Positions 46,807 to 57,398 of a DNA stretch of 64,000 nt are shown in pieces. The notes below the pieces were generated by a model. That model saw only the letters and a program-made list of their open reading frames with translations, made no database searches and was not told the DNA's origin. The translations under genes and the position numbers were made by a program. Location: assembly GCA_017654935.2 (NCBI GenBank), contig CM065704.1, positions 17,252,642 to 17,316,641 of the forward strand. Reading direction: 5' to 3'. The stretch's first letter is position 1. Each line of letters opens with the position of its first letter. The DNA is from Phymorhynchus buccinoides (lineage: Eukaryota > Mollusca > Gastropoda > Neogastropoda > Raphitomidae).

Positions 46807-47913
46807 TTATGGTTCTGGCGCGCATGCGTACTGCCCGTGACGGTCACTGCGTCTTTACGTTATGGTTCTGGCGCGCATGGTACTGACCGTGACGGTCACT
46901 TCATCTTAACGTTATGGTTCTGGCGCGCATGCGTACTGCCCGTGGCGGTCACTGCGTCTTGACGTTATGGTTCTAGCGCGCATGCGTACTGACCGTGACG
47001 GTCACTTCATCTTAGCGTTATGGTTCTGGCGCGCATGCGTACTGCCCGTGGCGGTCACTGCATCTTGACGTTATGGTTCGGGCGCGCATGCGTACTGCCC
47101 GTGACGGTCACTGCGTCTTAACGTTATGGTTCTGGCGCGCATGCGTACTGACCGTGACGGTCACTGCGTCTTGACGTTATGGTTCTGGCGCGCATGCGTA
47201 CTGCCCGTGGCGGTCACTGCGTCTTGACGTTATGGTTCTAGCGCGCATGCGTACTGACCGTGACGGTCACTTCATCTTAGCGTTATGGTTCTGGCGCGCA
47301 TGCGTACTGCCCGTGGCGGTCACTGCGTCTTGACGTTATGGTTCGGGCGCGCATGCGTACTGCCCGTGACGGTCACTGCGTCTTGACGTTATGGTTCGGG
47401 CGCGCATGCGTACTGACCGTGACGGTCACTGCGTCTTGACGTTATGGTTCTGGCGCGCATGCGTACTGACCGTGACGGTCACTGCGTCTTAACGTTATGG
47501 TTCTGGCGCGCATGCGTACTGACCGTGACGGTCACTGCATCTTAACGTTATGGTTCTGGTGCGCATGCGTACTGACCGTGACGGTCACTGCATCTTAACG
47601 TTATGGTTCTGGTGCGCATGCGTACTGACCGTGACGGTCACTGCATCTTAACGTTATGGTTCTGGCGCGCATGCGTACTGACCGTGACGGTCACTGCATC
47701 TTAACGTTATGGTTCTGGCGCGCATGCGTACTGCCCGTGACGGTCACTGCGTCTTAACGTTATGGTTCTGGCGCGCATGCGTACTGACCGTGAGACGGCC
47801 ACTGCGTTTTAACGTTATGGTTCTGCCGCGCATGCGTACTGACCGTGAGACGGCCACTGCGTCTTAACGTTATGGTTCTGGCGCGCATGCGAACTGACCG
47901 TGACGGTCACTGC
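46807..47913. repeat. 53-bp CpG-rich tandem array, 21 copies
   Basis: Each unit contains TTATGGTTCTGGCGCGCATG followed by CGTACTG, then the overlapping palindromes GACCGTGACGGTC and GTGACGGTCAC, then 'tgcgtcttaacg'. Units vary at a few diagnostic bases (GCCCG/GACCG, GTGGCGG/GTGACGG, GCGTC/TTCATC). Units 3-6 and 8-11 share the same variant series, so a block of five units was duplicated. The GCGCATGCG core resembles an NRF-1 half-palindrome. The array ends about 190 bases before the putative ATG at 48102. Confidence 0.95.
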
Positions 47914-48101
47914 GGGGAATTATTATCCGGGAGCAAATATTTTTCGTGACACCGGATCTGGACAGGAATCCTGCAGCGTGTACCGTAGAGCGAGCGCTCG
48001 CCTTGCGCTTGGCCGCTTGGTGTACGGTACACGTCGCTTTGCCCAAACTGCTTGAAGCGCCTCCTAGCATAGTTGGGGGCATGCTAAACTTGCAAAGCAA
48101 A
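47914..48101 (+). promoter_or_regulatory. Putative CpG-rich promoter region of the 48102 gene
   Basis: The region between the 53-bp array and the ATG is CpG-rich and contains a perfect 10-base inverted repeat, GTGTACCGTA (47978-47987) and TACGGTACAC (48023-48032). No TATA box is evident. Promoter function is inferred from position and composition only. Confidence 0.35.
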
Positions 48102-51100
48102 ATGGCGTCGAATGTGGGTGGTTTTCTGTTTGATGGTTTTTGTTTCTTCAATTGTCTCCTTACAAAGGACGAATCGACAGTGACAAAGAGCGGTAAGTAA
48201 TTCTGTCATCATTTTCTTAGTAATGATTAAGAGATAGTGAATAATTTAACTTTAAAGAGACGATGTAGTCGATAATTGATTTGTGAAATGGAAGGCAAAC
48301 TAAATGGCGGGTTCACGTTCATTCAGATTCATTGTATATGTCTTCCTTCAAATGTTTATCCTGCCCCAAGTCTTCATTTATAGACTGCAATTGGCGCACA
48401 AGCTGCATGATATGTGACTGCGTGTCATCCTCTCCACCGGCACAAATGCATTTTGTCCTATTATTGTATATATATGCCAATGATGGGGCTTTTTTTATAG
48501 GCCGCGAGGCCTAGGCTGAGAAAGCCTGTCCCTAATACCTAACCTAACCTGTCCTGTTACTTTTATACAAATTGTTTGTTTGATTCTAAGCTCGTGTGTG
48601 TGATGTGATAGGGAGGAGGCGTGGTTGAGGGGGGAGATTTTGAATAATATGTGTGGGGCAGGGGACGGGGTGGTGTGTGTGTGTGTGTGTCCGTGTGTGG
48701 GGGTGGGGGGGGGGGGGGGGGGGGGGGGCTTCTGTCACGTTAATCTGTGTGTGTGTGTGTGTGTACTTCCAAGTGTTTTATATTGCATTGTAATTTAATT
48801 CTTATGATGTATTTACAGTATATTATGCATGTCTTATTATTTCTACGTTTATATGTGTGTTTTATGTGCAGGCCAGATAAATAATTTCTTTATGTTTTAA
48901 AGACTACATTTTCATTGATTGATTGATTGACATTAGGCCTAGGCCTAAGTAGGCTATGTTCTTTTCTGTTACTAATTATCGTTCTTGACGGGCATAAATG
49001 TGAATATAGCCCCGAAGTATTGTAGACGAATCAGACCAACCAATCTTGCACACTTGCCAGCCGGTTGGACTGTTAGTATCACGTGCAGTGATTGTAACCA
49101 ACTACACCATGTTACAGAAACTTTGAAACATTAAAATAATCATGGAAAATCAAATCCTTTCGGCCCCTTTGGACCGCTGTGGCGTTCTCAAAAATGGATT
49201 TTTTTCTGAAAATGTCTGCGTATGCGCAAAATCGATCATATGACATACCATCAAACTTTATCCCGTGTGTATTCGACACCTAATTGACCCTAAACACCCT
49301 ACCTATACAGGCTATAGTTTTATTGAATAAAGTAGCTGTTTGTTTTGTGCTTTTATAATTTACTGTGGGTTTTTTTTCAAAACCTTTTTGTTTGTCCACA
49401 GCCCAATGCGAGTGTTCTTCTGGGTCCAATTCCAAGGCTGCTGAGATCGGTGTAGATCTCCAAAACAGCTACCCCCTTGCCTTCAAAGAGGGTGGGTTTC
49501 ATGGTGGTACCATGTTAAACACCCTCATACATGGGAATGAAGAACGGCTGAGGGCAGAAGTGGGAATGGAACTCTGTCCCAAGACTACACCGCCAGCAGA
49601 TTTTCCAACTGAGGTGGAATCTCTTCCAGATCTACTTCCCACACTGGCCACAGTGAGAGCTCCACAGAGACGATCACGGCTCACCACCACATCTTGTCTT
49701 CAGGAGACGTCTGCTGACCAGAAGCAGTCACAGGACAGCCAAGTGGATAGTATGTATACAGTTGTCCAATAATGTTGACCAATACTTTGATCACAGTAAT
49801 TTACGGCCCATAAGGCGACACAGCACATAAGGCACACCCCCTGCTTTAAAAAAAACCCACATCGGGTGGGTGGAGGCCAATCCCATTGTGGTTGAAGCTT
49901 TTAATGTTTTTGTAGTGCAGTAAAAAAATTAAAAAGGAGCTATTTCCTTTAATGTGAGCGAAACTCCTTTTGATAAATTGTAAACAATTTTTGTTTTAAT
50001 TTGGTCTAAACTCAGGCAGCCATTTGAAAAGAAACGGCACATGCCTTCTCTTTCCTTTAAATAATTTGACTTCCAGCACATCCGCCAAGGAGGAATTGCC
50101 TATTTGACTGTTTGATTTTTAGGAAACCAGAGCAAAGTGAGTGTTGCGATCTCTGTAAAGGGTCTCTGGTGATCTCGACGTGTTTATTAAACAAAATCAA
50201 AATCAGTCAGGGTGTCTCTTTAAACACCCCAGTTCAGCCGAAGCAAATGCCGCAAGGGAAAAATCTATCAACTTCTGAAAAAAAGTTAGATAATTTTTAT
50301 TATTTTTTTGAGAGTGTAAAAGTGTAATTGTTTTTGTCTCTGATTCATGTTTTTTTCCGTTTTTGCCTTTCTTATCAAACATAAAGCTGTATTTTATGAA
50401 CCTTTAGGAATACTAACCCTAACCCCCCTTATAAGACGGGAAAATGCAATGAAGCACGACTGTGACAAATGCCGCAGTGTACTGCAGTACATTTGGGGGG
50501 GGGGGGGGGGGGGGGGGGGTCCTATTAGATGATGGCCTTTATCATGACTGCAATTAATTATTGAACAAAGATAATTAGCTGAAAATGTTCTTAAAATACA
50601 GCTTCATGTTTGGTAAGAAAGGCAAAAATGGAATTAACCGACAAATGTAGGGGGGGGGGGGGGGGGGGGGGGGGAGCACATCTTGACCTATACCCATGGC
50701 TTATTGACTTTCTCAGTTTCTGCTATCACTTGAGCTTGAACCTGGAATTTTTGTTTGTGTGTGTGTGAATGCGGTATATTATATTATGTTCAGAAAAATT
50801 ACTTTTAATGTCTTGATAATTTTTTTATAGCACTTGGGTTGTACGTCTAAAAGTAATTTTGCAAAGCTGCCGTTGAATGAGCTGTCATCAACTGTTACCT
50901 TCTCTAATATTGTAGTTTGGAATTTATTTACATAGGTTCTTGTCCAATGGACTGTGTATCTTACTAATTTTTTTGAGATGTGTTTTACTCGTGCTGTGAG
51001 AGGGGTGGGGATGGAGGTATACTGGAATCACCTTGTCCGTCTGCCGGTCTGCAGAGTCAATTTTGTCTGGGAAATAACTCATCTGTTTTTCAATAGATTT

Positions 51101-51651
51101 GTTTGAACTTTTATTGGAAGATTTCTTACAATCCAAACCTTTGCATCTGCAACTGCCATTTCTATTTCGATGAATATTCCCCTTTGTTTGATCATCATAT
51201 CACTCATATGTCTCGTTTTGTCTTGAGATTTACTGAGCCCTTTTCTAACAGATTTATCTGCTCCAGATACGAGTTGAAGAATGATTTGCAAATTTTAATG
51301 TTTGTCTTTTCATTATTTACACTAATTACAGTGGTTGTCAACAAAACCCGGCCACGGAAAGAAGGGACCGCTCCACAATCCACCTCAAGTGACGTGGAGG
51401 AAGAAGTTCTAGACAGCCAGGCGAGTCAGAGCCCGAGCCCCCCCTCCAGCTGTTCAGCATCTCCAAGCCAGCACAGTAAAGATGCTACTCCTTGAAAGAG
51501 AAAAAGAAAGAGAAATGACGACCCCCCACAATGGCTGGTTGACCAGCTGAAGATGCAAAACGAAAATATTTTGAACCTACAGAAAGCTATGGACAGACGC
51601 TCAGATATTCTGGAGGCTTTCTTTGCATCCAATGGCAATAACAGTAAATGA
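48102..51651 (+). CDS. Three-exon gene of unknown function, interrupted by in-frame TGA
   Basis: The exons fit by phase: 48102-48192 (starts ATGGCG, donor GCG|GTAAGT-like, phase 1), 49402-49749 (acceptor TTGTCCACAG, donor GATA|GTATGT, phase 1) and 51332 onward (acceptor TTACAG). The product starts MASNVGGFLFDG and is Ser/Pro/Glu-rich in the middle (SPSPPSSCSASPSQ). It reaches TGA at 51493, giving about 202 residues. The frame stays open after the TGA for 51 more codons: a basic cluster KRKRKRNDDPPQWL and an amphipathic segment (VDQLKMQNENILNLQKAMDR) ending at TGA 51649. This looks like a nuclear-localisation and coiled-coil C-terminus cut off by a nonsense change. No known domain recognised. 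It is convergent with the HARBI1-like gene at 53880, so a Harbinger partner role is possible but unsupported by any visible Myb/SANT domain. AATAAA near 52341 could be the poly(A) signal. Confidence 0.55.
48343..48450 (-). mobile_element. SINE fragment (reverse), intronic
   Basis: 'atgtttatcctgcccc', AGTCTTCATTTATAGACTGC, AATTGGCGCACAAGCTGCAT and 'tgactgcgtgtcatcc..ccaccggcaca' match 56755-56868 and, inverted, 57270-57395. Confidence 0.75.
48492..48532. repeat. Motif shared with 30336-30372
   Basis: TATAGGCCGCGAGGCCTAGG followed by 'ctgagaaagcctgtccct'; see the partner site. From 48540 to 49400 there is otherwise only intron sequence with GT and G tracts. Confidence 0.5.
48660..48775. repeat. 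(GT)n and poly-G tracts
   Basis: GT repeats flank a G-run (about 48699-48728) in intron 1 of the 48102 gene. Confidence 0.95.
49867..50222. mobile_element. Long-arm foldback element, copy 2 (inverted, one arm lost)
   Basis: In reverse orientation relative to 31026-31572: 'cattgtggttgaagcttt', 'gtagtgcagtaaaaaa', 'aaggagctattt', 'gtgagcgaaactcctttt', 'ttggtctaaactcaggc', AATTTGACTTCCAGC, 'gccaaggaggaattgcc', 'taggaaaccagagcaaag' and 'atctcgacgtgttt'. It lies in intron 2 of the 48102 gene. Only one of the two arms is present. Confidence 0.8.
50348..50638. mobile_element. MITE-like inverted repeat of about 290 bp
   Basis: The left arm (about 50356-50410: 'cgtttttgcctttcttatcaaacataaagctgtattttatgaacc') pairs with the right arm (about 50588-50636: 'gttcttaaaatacagcttcatgtttggtaagaaaggcaaaaatgg') over about 48 bases with few mismatches. 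A poly-G run sits between them and another follows at 50651-50674. Confidence 0.8.
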
Positions 51652-52541
51652 AAAAAGGAAGAAAAACTGACTAACTTCCATGTGCACGTTCATGTGTGTT
51701 TTGTCTTTTGAGTTCTGTGATTGTGTGGGTGCATGTGTGTATAAATGAATCAAATTTTGAATGAAAGTAAAATTTCAAGGTCATAAGAAACACAGCAAGC
51801 AAACAATCCTCTTTTCTAATTTTTGTTTAATGTTTTCGTTGTTTCAAAGGATAAAAAAAATGACTGAATATACACATATATTATAGGGCTATGCTCAGGA
51901 AAGCAACAATGATGAAATCCTCTCACCTCTTTTCCCTCAATGCTCACTTTGAATGTTGGTAAGATTTAGGGCTTGTCTGCACAAACTAAGTTAGACATAC
52001 TACCTAGCAGATATATAATGAAATCTATACAATTCTGTGTTGTATAGTCAGGAGGCCATGGAATTTCAGAAAATATGTTGGAAATGGTCATTTAAAGTTC
52101 TGTTACAAGATTTTCATATCAAAGTCCATTCCTGTTGACTGCTTTAAATATTATGTGATTTAAACACTTGTTAGATCTTTGTACATTAAAGTACATGCAT
52201 GTAAAGTAAAATGATAAAGTTGCTAGAGGCTTCATTTGATTTCTTGGCGTTTTGTGACCAGTAAAGTGTGACAACCGCCATTATGTGTGGTGCTCTGAAT
52301 CAAGTTTTGATTTGATTGTTTTTGTGTATATTGAAGGAAAATAAATGTTATTTTAAAAGGCCTTGAACTTTATGACTGTGTGTGAACGAAACTGTTGGGA
52401 AATTCTACTGACATGTTACTTGTTTGCTATGGCATAGTGTGTACTATGAATGTTTGATAACCAATATCGTAAATTGAGATTTACAAAAAGCATGTTTCCG
52501 GAAATATGGGTTTCATTATTTAACAAGTTGTGTATGAGGAA
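51652..52541. other. Putative 3' UTR and intergenic sequence
   Basis: AT-rich, no other gene seen. The AATAAATG at about 52341 is the best poly(A) signal candidate for the 48102 gene. Confidence 0.4.
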
Positions 52542-52711
52542 CAGTTAAACCTCTATCTTAAGACTTTAAAAAATCTGTCTTAAATTGGAGGGGTCTTATA
52601 ACAAGTCGGTATATAAATTATACTTTTTGGTAAGATACATCTGTGCCAAAAAATCAGTCTTACATGAGAGGAGGTCTTTTAACATAGGGTCTTGTAATAG
52701 AGGTTTAACTG
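52542..52711. mobile_element. pogo/Tigger-like MITE copy D (diverged)
   Basis: Starts CAGTTAAACCTCTATCTTAA and ends GTAATAGAGGTTTAACTG|TA, an inverted repeat of about 23 bases. The interior has further 'gtcttaa/ttaagac' words like the other copies of this family. Confidence 0.75.
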
Positions 52712-52742
52712 TAATCTTTCTCATGTGAAACATGTTCATTAA

Positions 52743-52978
52743 CCCTTTCACCGCCTGCCATTTTCCAGCCAAAAGATACCATCACATTTAACTGGGTAGA
52801 GGGAAAAAAATCTGCAATGTTGCAAATTCCTCTGTGACGTGTATAACATTAGGCCTAGCCTTACCTCCCAAAATTAAGAATATAGGATCTTTGAATATTA
52901 GGCCCGGATTTGGTGCCTTTCAGTGACATGGGTGTTAAACCATTGTGGTGAAAAAATGCAACATTGGCGGTGAAAGGG
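52743..52978. mobile_element. piggyBac-like MITE, copy 2
   Basis: TTAA (52739-52742), CCCTTTCACCGCCTGCCATT at the left end, ...CATTGGCGGTGAAAGGG at the right end, then TTAA (52979-52982). The interior is alignable with 25801-26019 ('aaa.cattgtggtg', 'gacatgg.tgttaaa'). 236 bases. Confidence 0.9.
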
Positions 52979-53551
52979 TTAACCTCAGTGAAAAATCAAA
53001 GCACACAATTATTTTTTACATGACAGGGATAAAAAAAAAAGCAATAGGTTCAAACAGAATAGCAAAAACTCCAGGTGGCATAATCCACTCCAAACCCCAG
53101 CTTCCAAACTAACTGTTATTGCCTTTAGCAGTTTAACCACAATGGAGGAACAAAAACAGTAAAAAGACAGACAAATGTTTATACATGCTAGGGATGATAA
53201 AAATAAGACTGAAACACTTCTATGCTAGCAACGCCCGCCCACTTGTGGGTTCTGGACCATTCACAATTGCCTCCTAACAGGTCAAAGCATAACTGTTTTT
53301 GTAGGTGCATTCAAAATATTTTAAAAATATAATCTAGTTTAAGGGCCATCCACACTGCACAAAATTTGATTAGGTGCATTCCGATTTTGATATTTGTGAG
53401 GTATGACTGACTTGTAATGAGGAAATCCTACTAGCTATGTTCACTATTATTGTTAGTTTCCCATGCAAGAATTTACATTCAAATTGTTCTAGTTGCCTTT
53501 GAATAAAAGCAGTCATTATGTAATTTTAGACATGCAAAAGAAATTTGTCGT

Positions 53552-53764
53552 GCTACTATCTAGTAGTGTATTTGTAGTTTATGAGAAAATTGCTATGTTA
53601 AAACTATCAGATGTCCATTATTTCTAAATGGAGTGAGGAGACATGTTGACAGGGGATATGCAGAATCCCCTATCAGATGATATCTCCTGTGGGGCAGGCC
53701 CTCCTCTTGCTACTATCTAGTAATGTATTTGTAGTTTATGAGAAAATTGCTATGTTAAAACTAT
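53552..53764. other. Templated insertion: HARBI1 exon fragment between a 56-bp duplication
   Basis: A 56-base sequence at 53552-53607 is repeated at 53709-53764 with one mismatch. Between the copies lie 101 bases (53608-53708) that match the HARBI1-like exon at 54180-54280 with one mismatch and in the same orientation. Confidence 0.95.
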
Positions 53765-53879
53765 TAATGAGACACTAACCACACACACACACACACACAC
53801 CAAATCATCATTACAACGACAAGACTTCGCTCGTCACAAATCTTGGAAGTCAAATAAATCTGATGAATTGCAGCTGAAA

Positions 53880-56287
53880 CTACCCCAACTGATAAGCAAT
53901 TTCTGCACGTTTGTCTTGTGCACTCTGTGGAGCGCAGTCTTCATTTTTATCTTGTTCAGGCTCATTGACTTCAATTATATCATCTTCATCCACACCACTT
54001 TTGAGGATGATGAAATTGTGCAGAACACAAGCAGCCACACCCACTACTGGCATTGCGTTTACATTAGTCATTTCAAGACATTTCAACTTTCGCCACTTTC
54101 CTTTAAGGAGTCCAATGGCCCGTTCCACTTCCACTCTTGTGGAAGAATGTGCTTTGTTGAACATCTTCTGCGCTGCATCCAGATGTCCATTATTTCTAAA
54201 TGGAGTGAGGAGACAGGTTGACAGGGGATATGCAGAATCCCCTATCAGATGATATCTCCTGTGGGGCAGGCCCTCCTCTTGAAGCTTTTCCTGTATAGGA
54301 CTGTTGGTGAAAACCCGTGCGTCATGCTTAGATCCAGGCCATCCCGAATTCACATCCAGGAAGAGAAGTTCTTTGCTGCTTATCACCTGCAGAAAGTGGG
54401 GAAAAAGCACTATCAGGCATGAGATCGAGTAATTATGATACAGTGGAACCTCCTGTATAAAACCTAACAAAATCATCCCAAATTAGGTCTTATTAGGGAG
54501 GTAATTTTTAATACTTACAAAGAAGGGCCATGTCTCAGAGAAGTAGGTCATAATAGGACTGGGTTTTTTTTTATTAATAAGATAACAAATTAATTACCAT
54601 AACTGAACATGAAATTCAACTCAAAAACTAAAAATCCACTAAATATATATTGACATGCATAAATTTTTCCGACAAGATTCCCAAATACATTACACACACA
54701 TGTATACATTACAGGAGCTCTAAGACAATTTAAAAGCTAGGAAATATCCTTATACAAAATCAACAAGTTTCAAAATCATTTTGTAACTAATCAAGCTTTA
54801 ATCCCCAAAAATAAAGCATGTGTGCGCACACACACCCACACCCCCAACACATACAGGATAATCCCCTGTCTAATCAAACCAATGGTATAACTATCCTACC
54901 TTTCTGTCAAATGCAGCTTTGCTAATAACTCAATTTGTATTTAAATGATTTGTCAAAATAATCTCAATTTATTTTTTTAAACTACTGTCCACGAGCAATG
55001 CACATTTGGACAAAGAAAACACATTTTAAAAACTAACAAAAATAGTTAGTTGCTGTATCATTTAGTCCTTATTGGTCACTTGTTTCTTCAGTGTAATACC
55101 TTTTTATGTGAGCCACTTCTGGCAACATTTTGAAAAGTTCATGTCTAAGAAACTTTAAAAATTTAAATTTTTATATATGAAACTTGAAATGAAAAACAAC
55201 TAATTATTGTAAATTAAATGGAAAAAGTCTTGACCAAAAAAAGAATGAAAATTTAAAGCAAAATGTAAAGACTTTAAAATGTGCATCCCTGCTGACCTGC
55301 AGATGTATGCTTGGATTTCCAGTGCGGTCAATGTAAGCATCCCTGAAGCGGTTGGGTCCGGGAATTTTAATGTGTGTCCCATCAATAGCTCCCACCACTC
55401 CGGGGAAATTGCACCTGGAAAAAGGAGCATGAGTACTTGATTGTATTTCAAGTTTTAAATAGTCAAAGTAACGAATGACTTAATTTTTAATGTAATAATT
55501 GGCTTGTTATCGAAGAGCAAGAAATAACAAATCACAACTGAAAAATTAAAAGATAAATATGTCATCTTCTAACTCCAAATTAACTTGTCAGTGACTTAAT
55601 TTGGTATCATATTTGAGATGAACATAGTCTGTCTCATTTGGGAGTGGATGGTGGCAAATCATGCACACACAACAACAAAAATCAGTATACTACTTTGTAG
55701 CAGCTCTGCATATTTAACCAATTAAAGCATCCACCCACTGCCTCATATGCCGAACTTCCAGGCAACTCGGGCCAACTCCAAGACGCAAATCTACTGAGTA
55801 CACAAGTAGAAACAGATAAATTATGTTATGGGTAAACCCTTCTGAACTTGATTTAGGTTTTGCTGTTAGCTTAGTTGCTTTGATTCTTGGATTCAGCCAT
55901 CACTTGTCAAATTTCATGACTTCTGATTATTAAAATATTAGTTTTGAGAAATTGTGCTTTAATATAAAGCGGTACAACAACAAACGAGAAAAAAAATATT
56001 AATACTGCATTCAAACTTTCATGTTACCTTTCCTCAAACTCCTCTGCAAGGTGGTTCATCTCAGCTGCACTAGATGGCCAACATATCCATTCCTGCTGGT
56101 TGTCTACAAAGATTTTGCACACTCGGGAGACCACCCGCTGCAGGGACCCTCGACTCGAGCCAAACCTGTCGGCTACACTTCTGTGCGTTTCCATGTTGCC
56201 AAGAAACCACAGAGTTGCCAGCAGATTCTTCTCCAATGACACCGTACGTTCTTTGGGCATGTGTGGTGCCAACCATTCCAGCAGTTC
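53880..56287 (-). CDS. HARBI1-like: HARBI1-like (Harbinger/PIF) DDE nuclease, 5' exon(s) missing
   Basis: Three exons on the minus strand join in phase: 56287-56028 (acceptor TTTTACAG, donor GAAAG|GTAACA), 55414-55297 (acceptor TTTTCCAG, donor CTGCAG|GTCAGC) and 54386-53880 (acceptor TTCTGCAG, stop at 53880). The product starts ELLEWLAPHMPKERTVS and has the helix-turn-helix-like region before it (NLLATLWFLG...VADRFGSSRGSLQRVV). It then carries the DDE_Tnp_4 signature: GAIDGTHIKIPGP (first Asp), VNSGWPGSKHDARVF (second Asp), GDSAYPL, LLTPFR, FNKAHSSTRVEVERAIGLLK (Glu) and VLHNF. All three catalytic acids are present, so a nuclease/integrase fold is likely intact. About 294 residues are visible; the family usually has about 350, so a first exon upstream of 56287 is expected. 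Intron structure suggests either a domesticated gene or an intron-bearing Harbinger element; no terminal repeats were found. Confidence 0.85.
54441..54560. mobile_element. pogo/Tigger-like MITE copy C (inverted, truncated, intronic)
   Basis: Starts TA|CAGTGGAACCTCCTGTATAA, then continues like the reverse complement of 63552-63712 ('aggtcttattagggaggtaa', 'aatacttacaaagaagggc', 'cagagaagtaggtc') and stops before the other end. Located in the intron before the last HARBI1-like exon. Confidence 0.8.
54561..55296. other. HARBI1-like intron, no other feature
   Basis: AT-rich with short CA-rich patches. Nothing coding recognised. Confidence 0.5.
55415..56027. other. HARBI1-like intron, no other feature
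   Basis: Bounded by the donor after GAAAG and the acceptor before the GTGCAATTTCC exon. No further element recognised. Confidence 0.5.
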
Positions 56288-56744
56288 CTGTAAAATTTAG
56301 CAAAAGGCATACAGAATGAATACAATGAAATAGAGTAAACTTCACATTTTTTAAGCATAATTGCAAAAACTTAAAACTACATCATGTATGTGAATTGAGA
56401 ATGCATACACACTACACTAGTGTGAGCAGCTTTTCACCAACTGTAAATCTGAAATATCATTAACAAATCTCAAACTGAACACCTATAACTCAAGTCAAGT
56501 CAAAAATACTTTATTCTCACGTTAGGTTAAGTTACAGCGTGGTCTCGTACAAGCACAATACAATCAAAGAAACACATTTGCATGCATGAAAAATGGAAAC
56601 AAAACTAAGGAAAACTGAATGACTGCAGTCAAATCTGTGTCGCGTATAATATCAAGATCAAACAAAATGTATCCTTTGATGGTAAACAACACTGTGAAGT
56701 AAAGGCCTTTGGTTCACTTCTTTTTTTTGAAGGGGACCTTTCTT

Positions 56745-56888
56745 TCTTTGTATTGGGGATGTTTATCCTGCCCCATGCCCAAAGTCTTCGTTTAGACTGC
56801 AACTGGCGCTCAGGATACATGCTATGTGAGTTCGTGTCATCCATCCCACCGGCACAACATGGACCTAGCTTGTTAGCAACACCAACAC
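56745..56888 (-). mobile_element. SINE fragment (reverse)
   Basis: GGGGATGTTTATCCTGCCCC, 'aaagtcttcgtttagactgc', CAACTGGCGCTCAGGATACA and 'gtgtcatcc..cccaccggcaca' are the inverted form of the 3' half of the SINE at 57048-57398. The two lie tail to tail, about 380 bases apart. Confidence 0.8.
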
Positions 56889-57047
56889 ACATTACACAGC
56901 ACGGATCACATTGTTTCTAGGACCAGTAGTTACTAATCGACTCAGCTAAACACACACACAACCATACATGCGGTAAGAAACATACGTTTCGGCACTGGAA
57001 TAAATTCATAGAAAGCACACACACACACATCAGAGACTGAATAGGAG

Positions 57048-57398
57048 GTGCTGTGGCCGGTTGGTTAGAGTCGCTGCTCGTAATCCAACAGGTTTGAGAG
57101 TGGGCTGGTTTGAACAGTGTTGTATCCTTGGGAAAGATACTTTATTCCTATTTACTGGTCCTTCAGATGAGACCTAAAACCGAGATCCCATACATGTGCG
57201 AACGCACGGGTCCTATGCAAGTGCAAACGCATGCACAAGATGTTGCACACACGTTAAAGCCCATTCCACTATTCCGTACGAGTAGGCCGCGTGTGCCGGT
57301 AGAATGGATGACATGAATCACAAAGCATGCATCCTATGTGCCAATAGCTGTCTAAACAAAGACTTCGGGCGTGGGACAGGATAAACATCCCCAATCGG
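57048..57398 (+). mobile_element. tRNA-derived SINE, near full length
   Basis: Head: GTGGCCGGTTGGTTAGAGTC (A-box-like) and, about 45 bases on, GGCTGGTTTGAACAG (B-box-like). Core: CAGATGAGACCTAAAACCGA followed by 'gatccca', then 'gcacacacgttaaagccc', and a 3' part shared with 56745-56888 and 48343-48450. It ends 'acaggataaacatccccaat' without a clear poly(A). Confidence 0.8.

Noticed and set aside
47978..48032. Terminal inverted repeats of a Harbinger element
   Set aside because: The arms face each other across only 35 bases and no 3-bp target duplication or distant partner near 57 kb was found.
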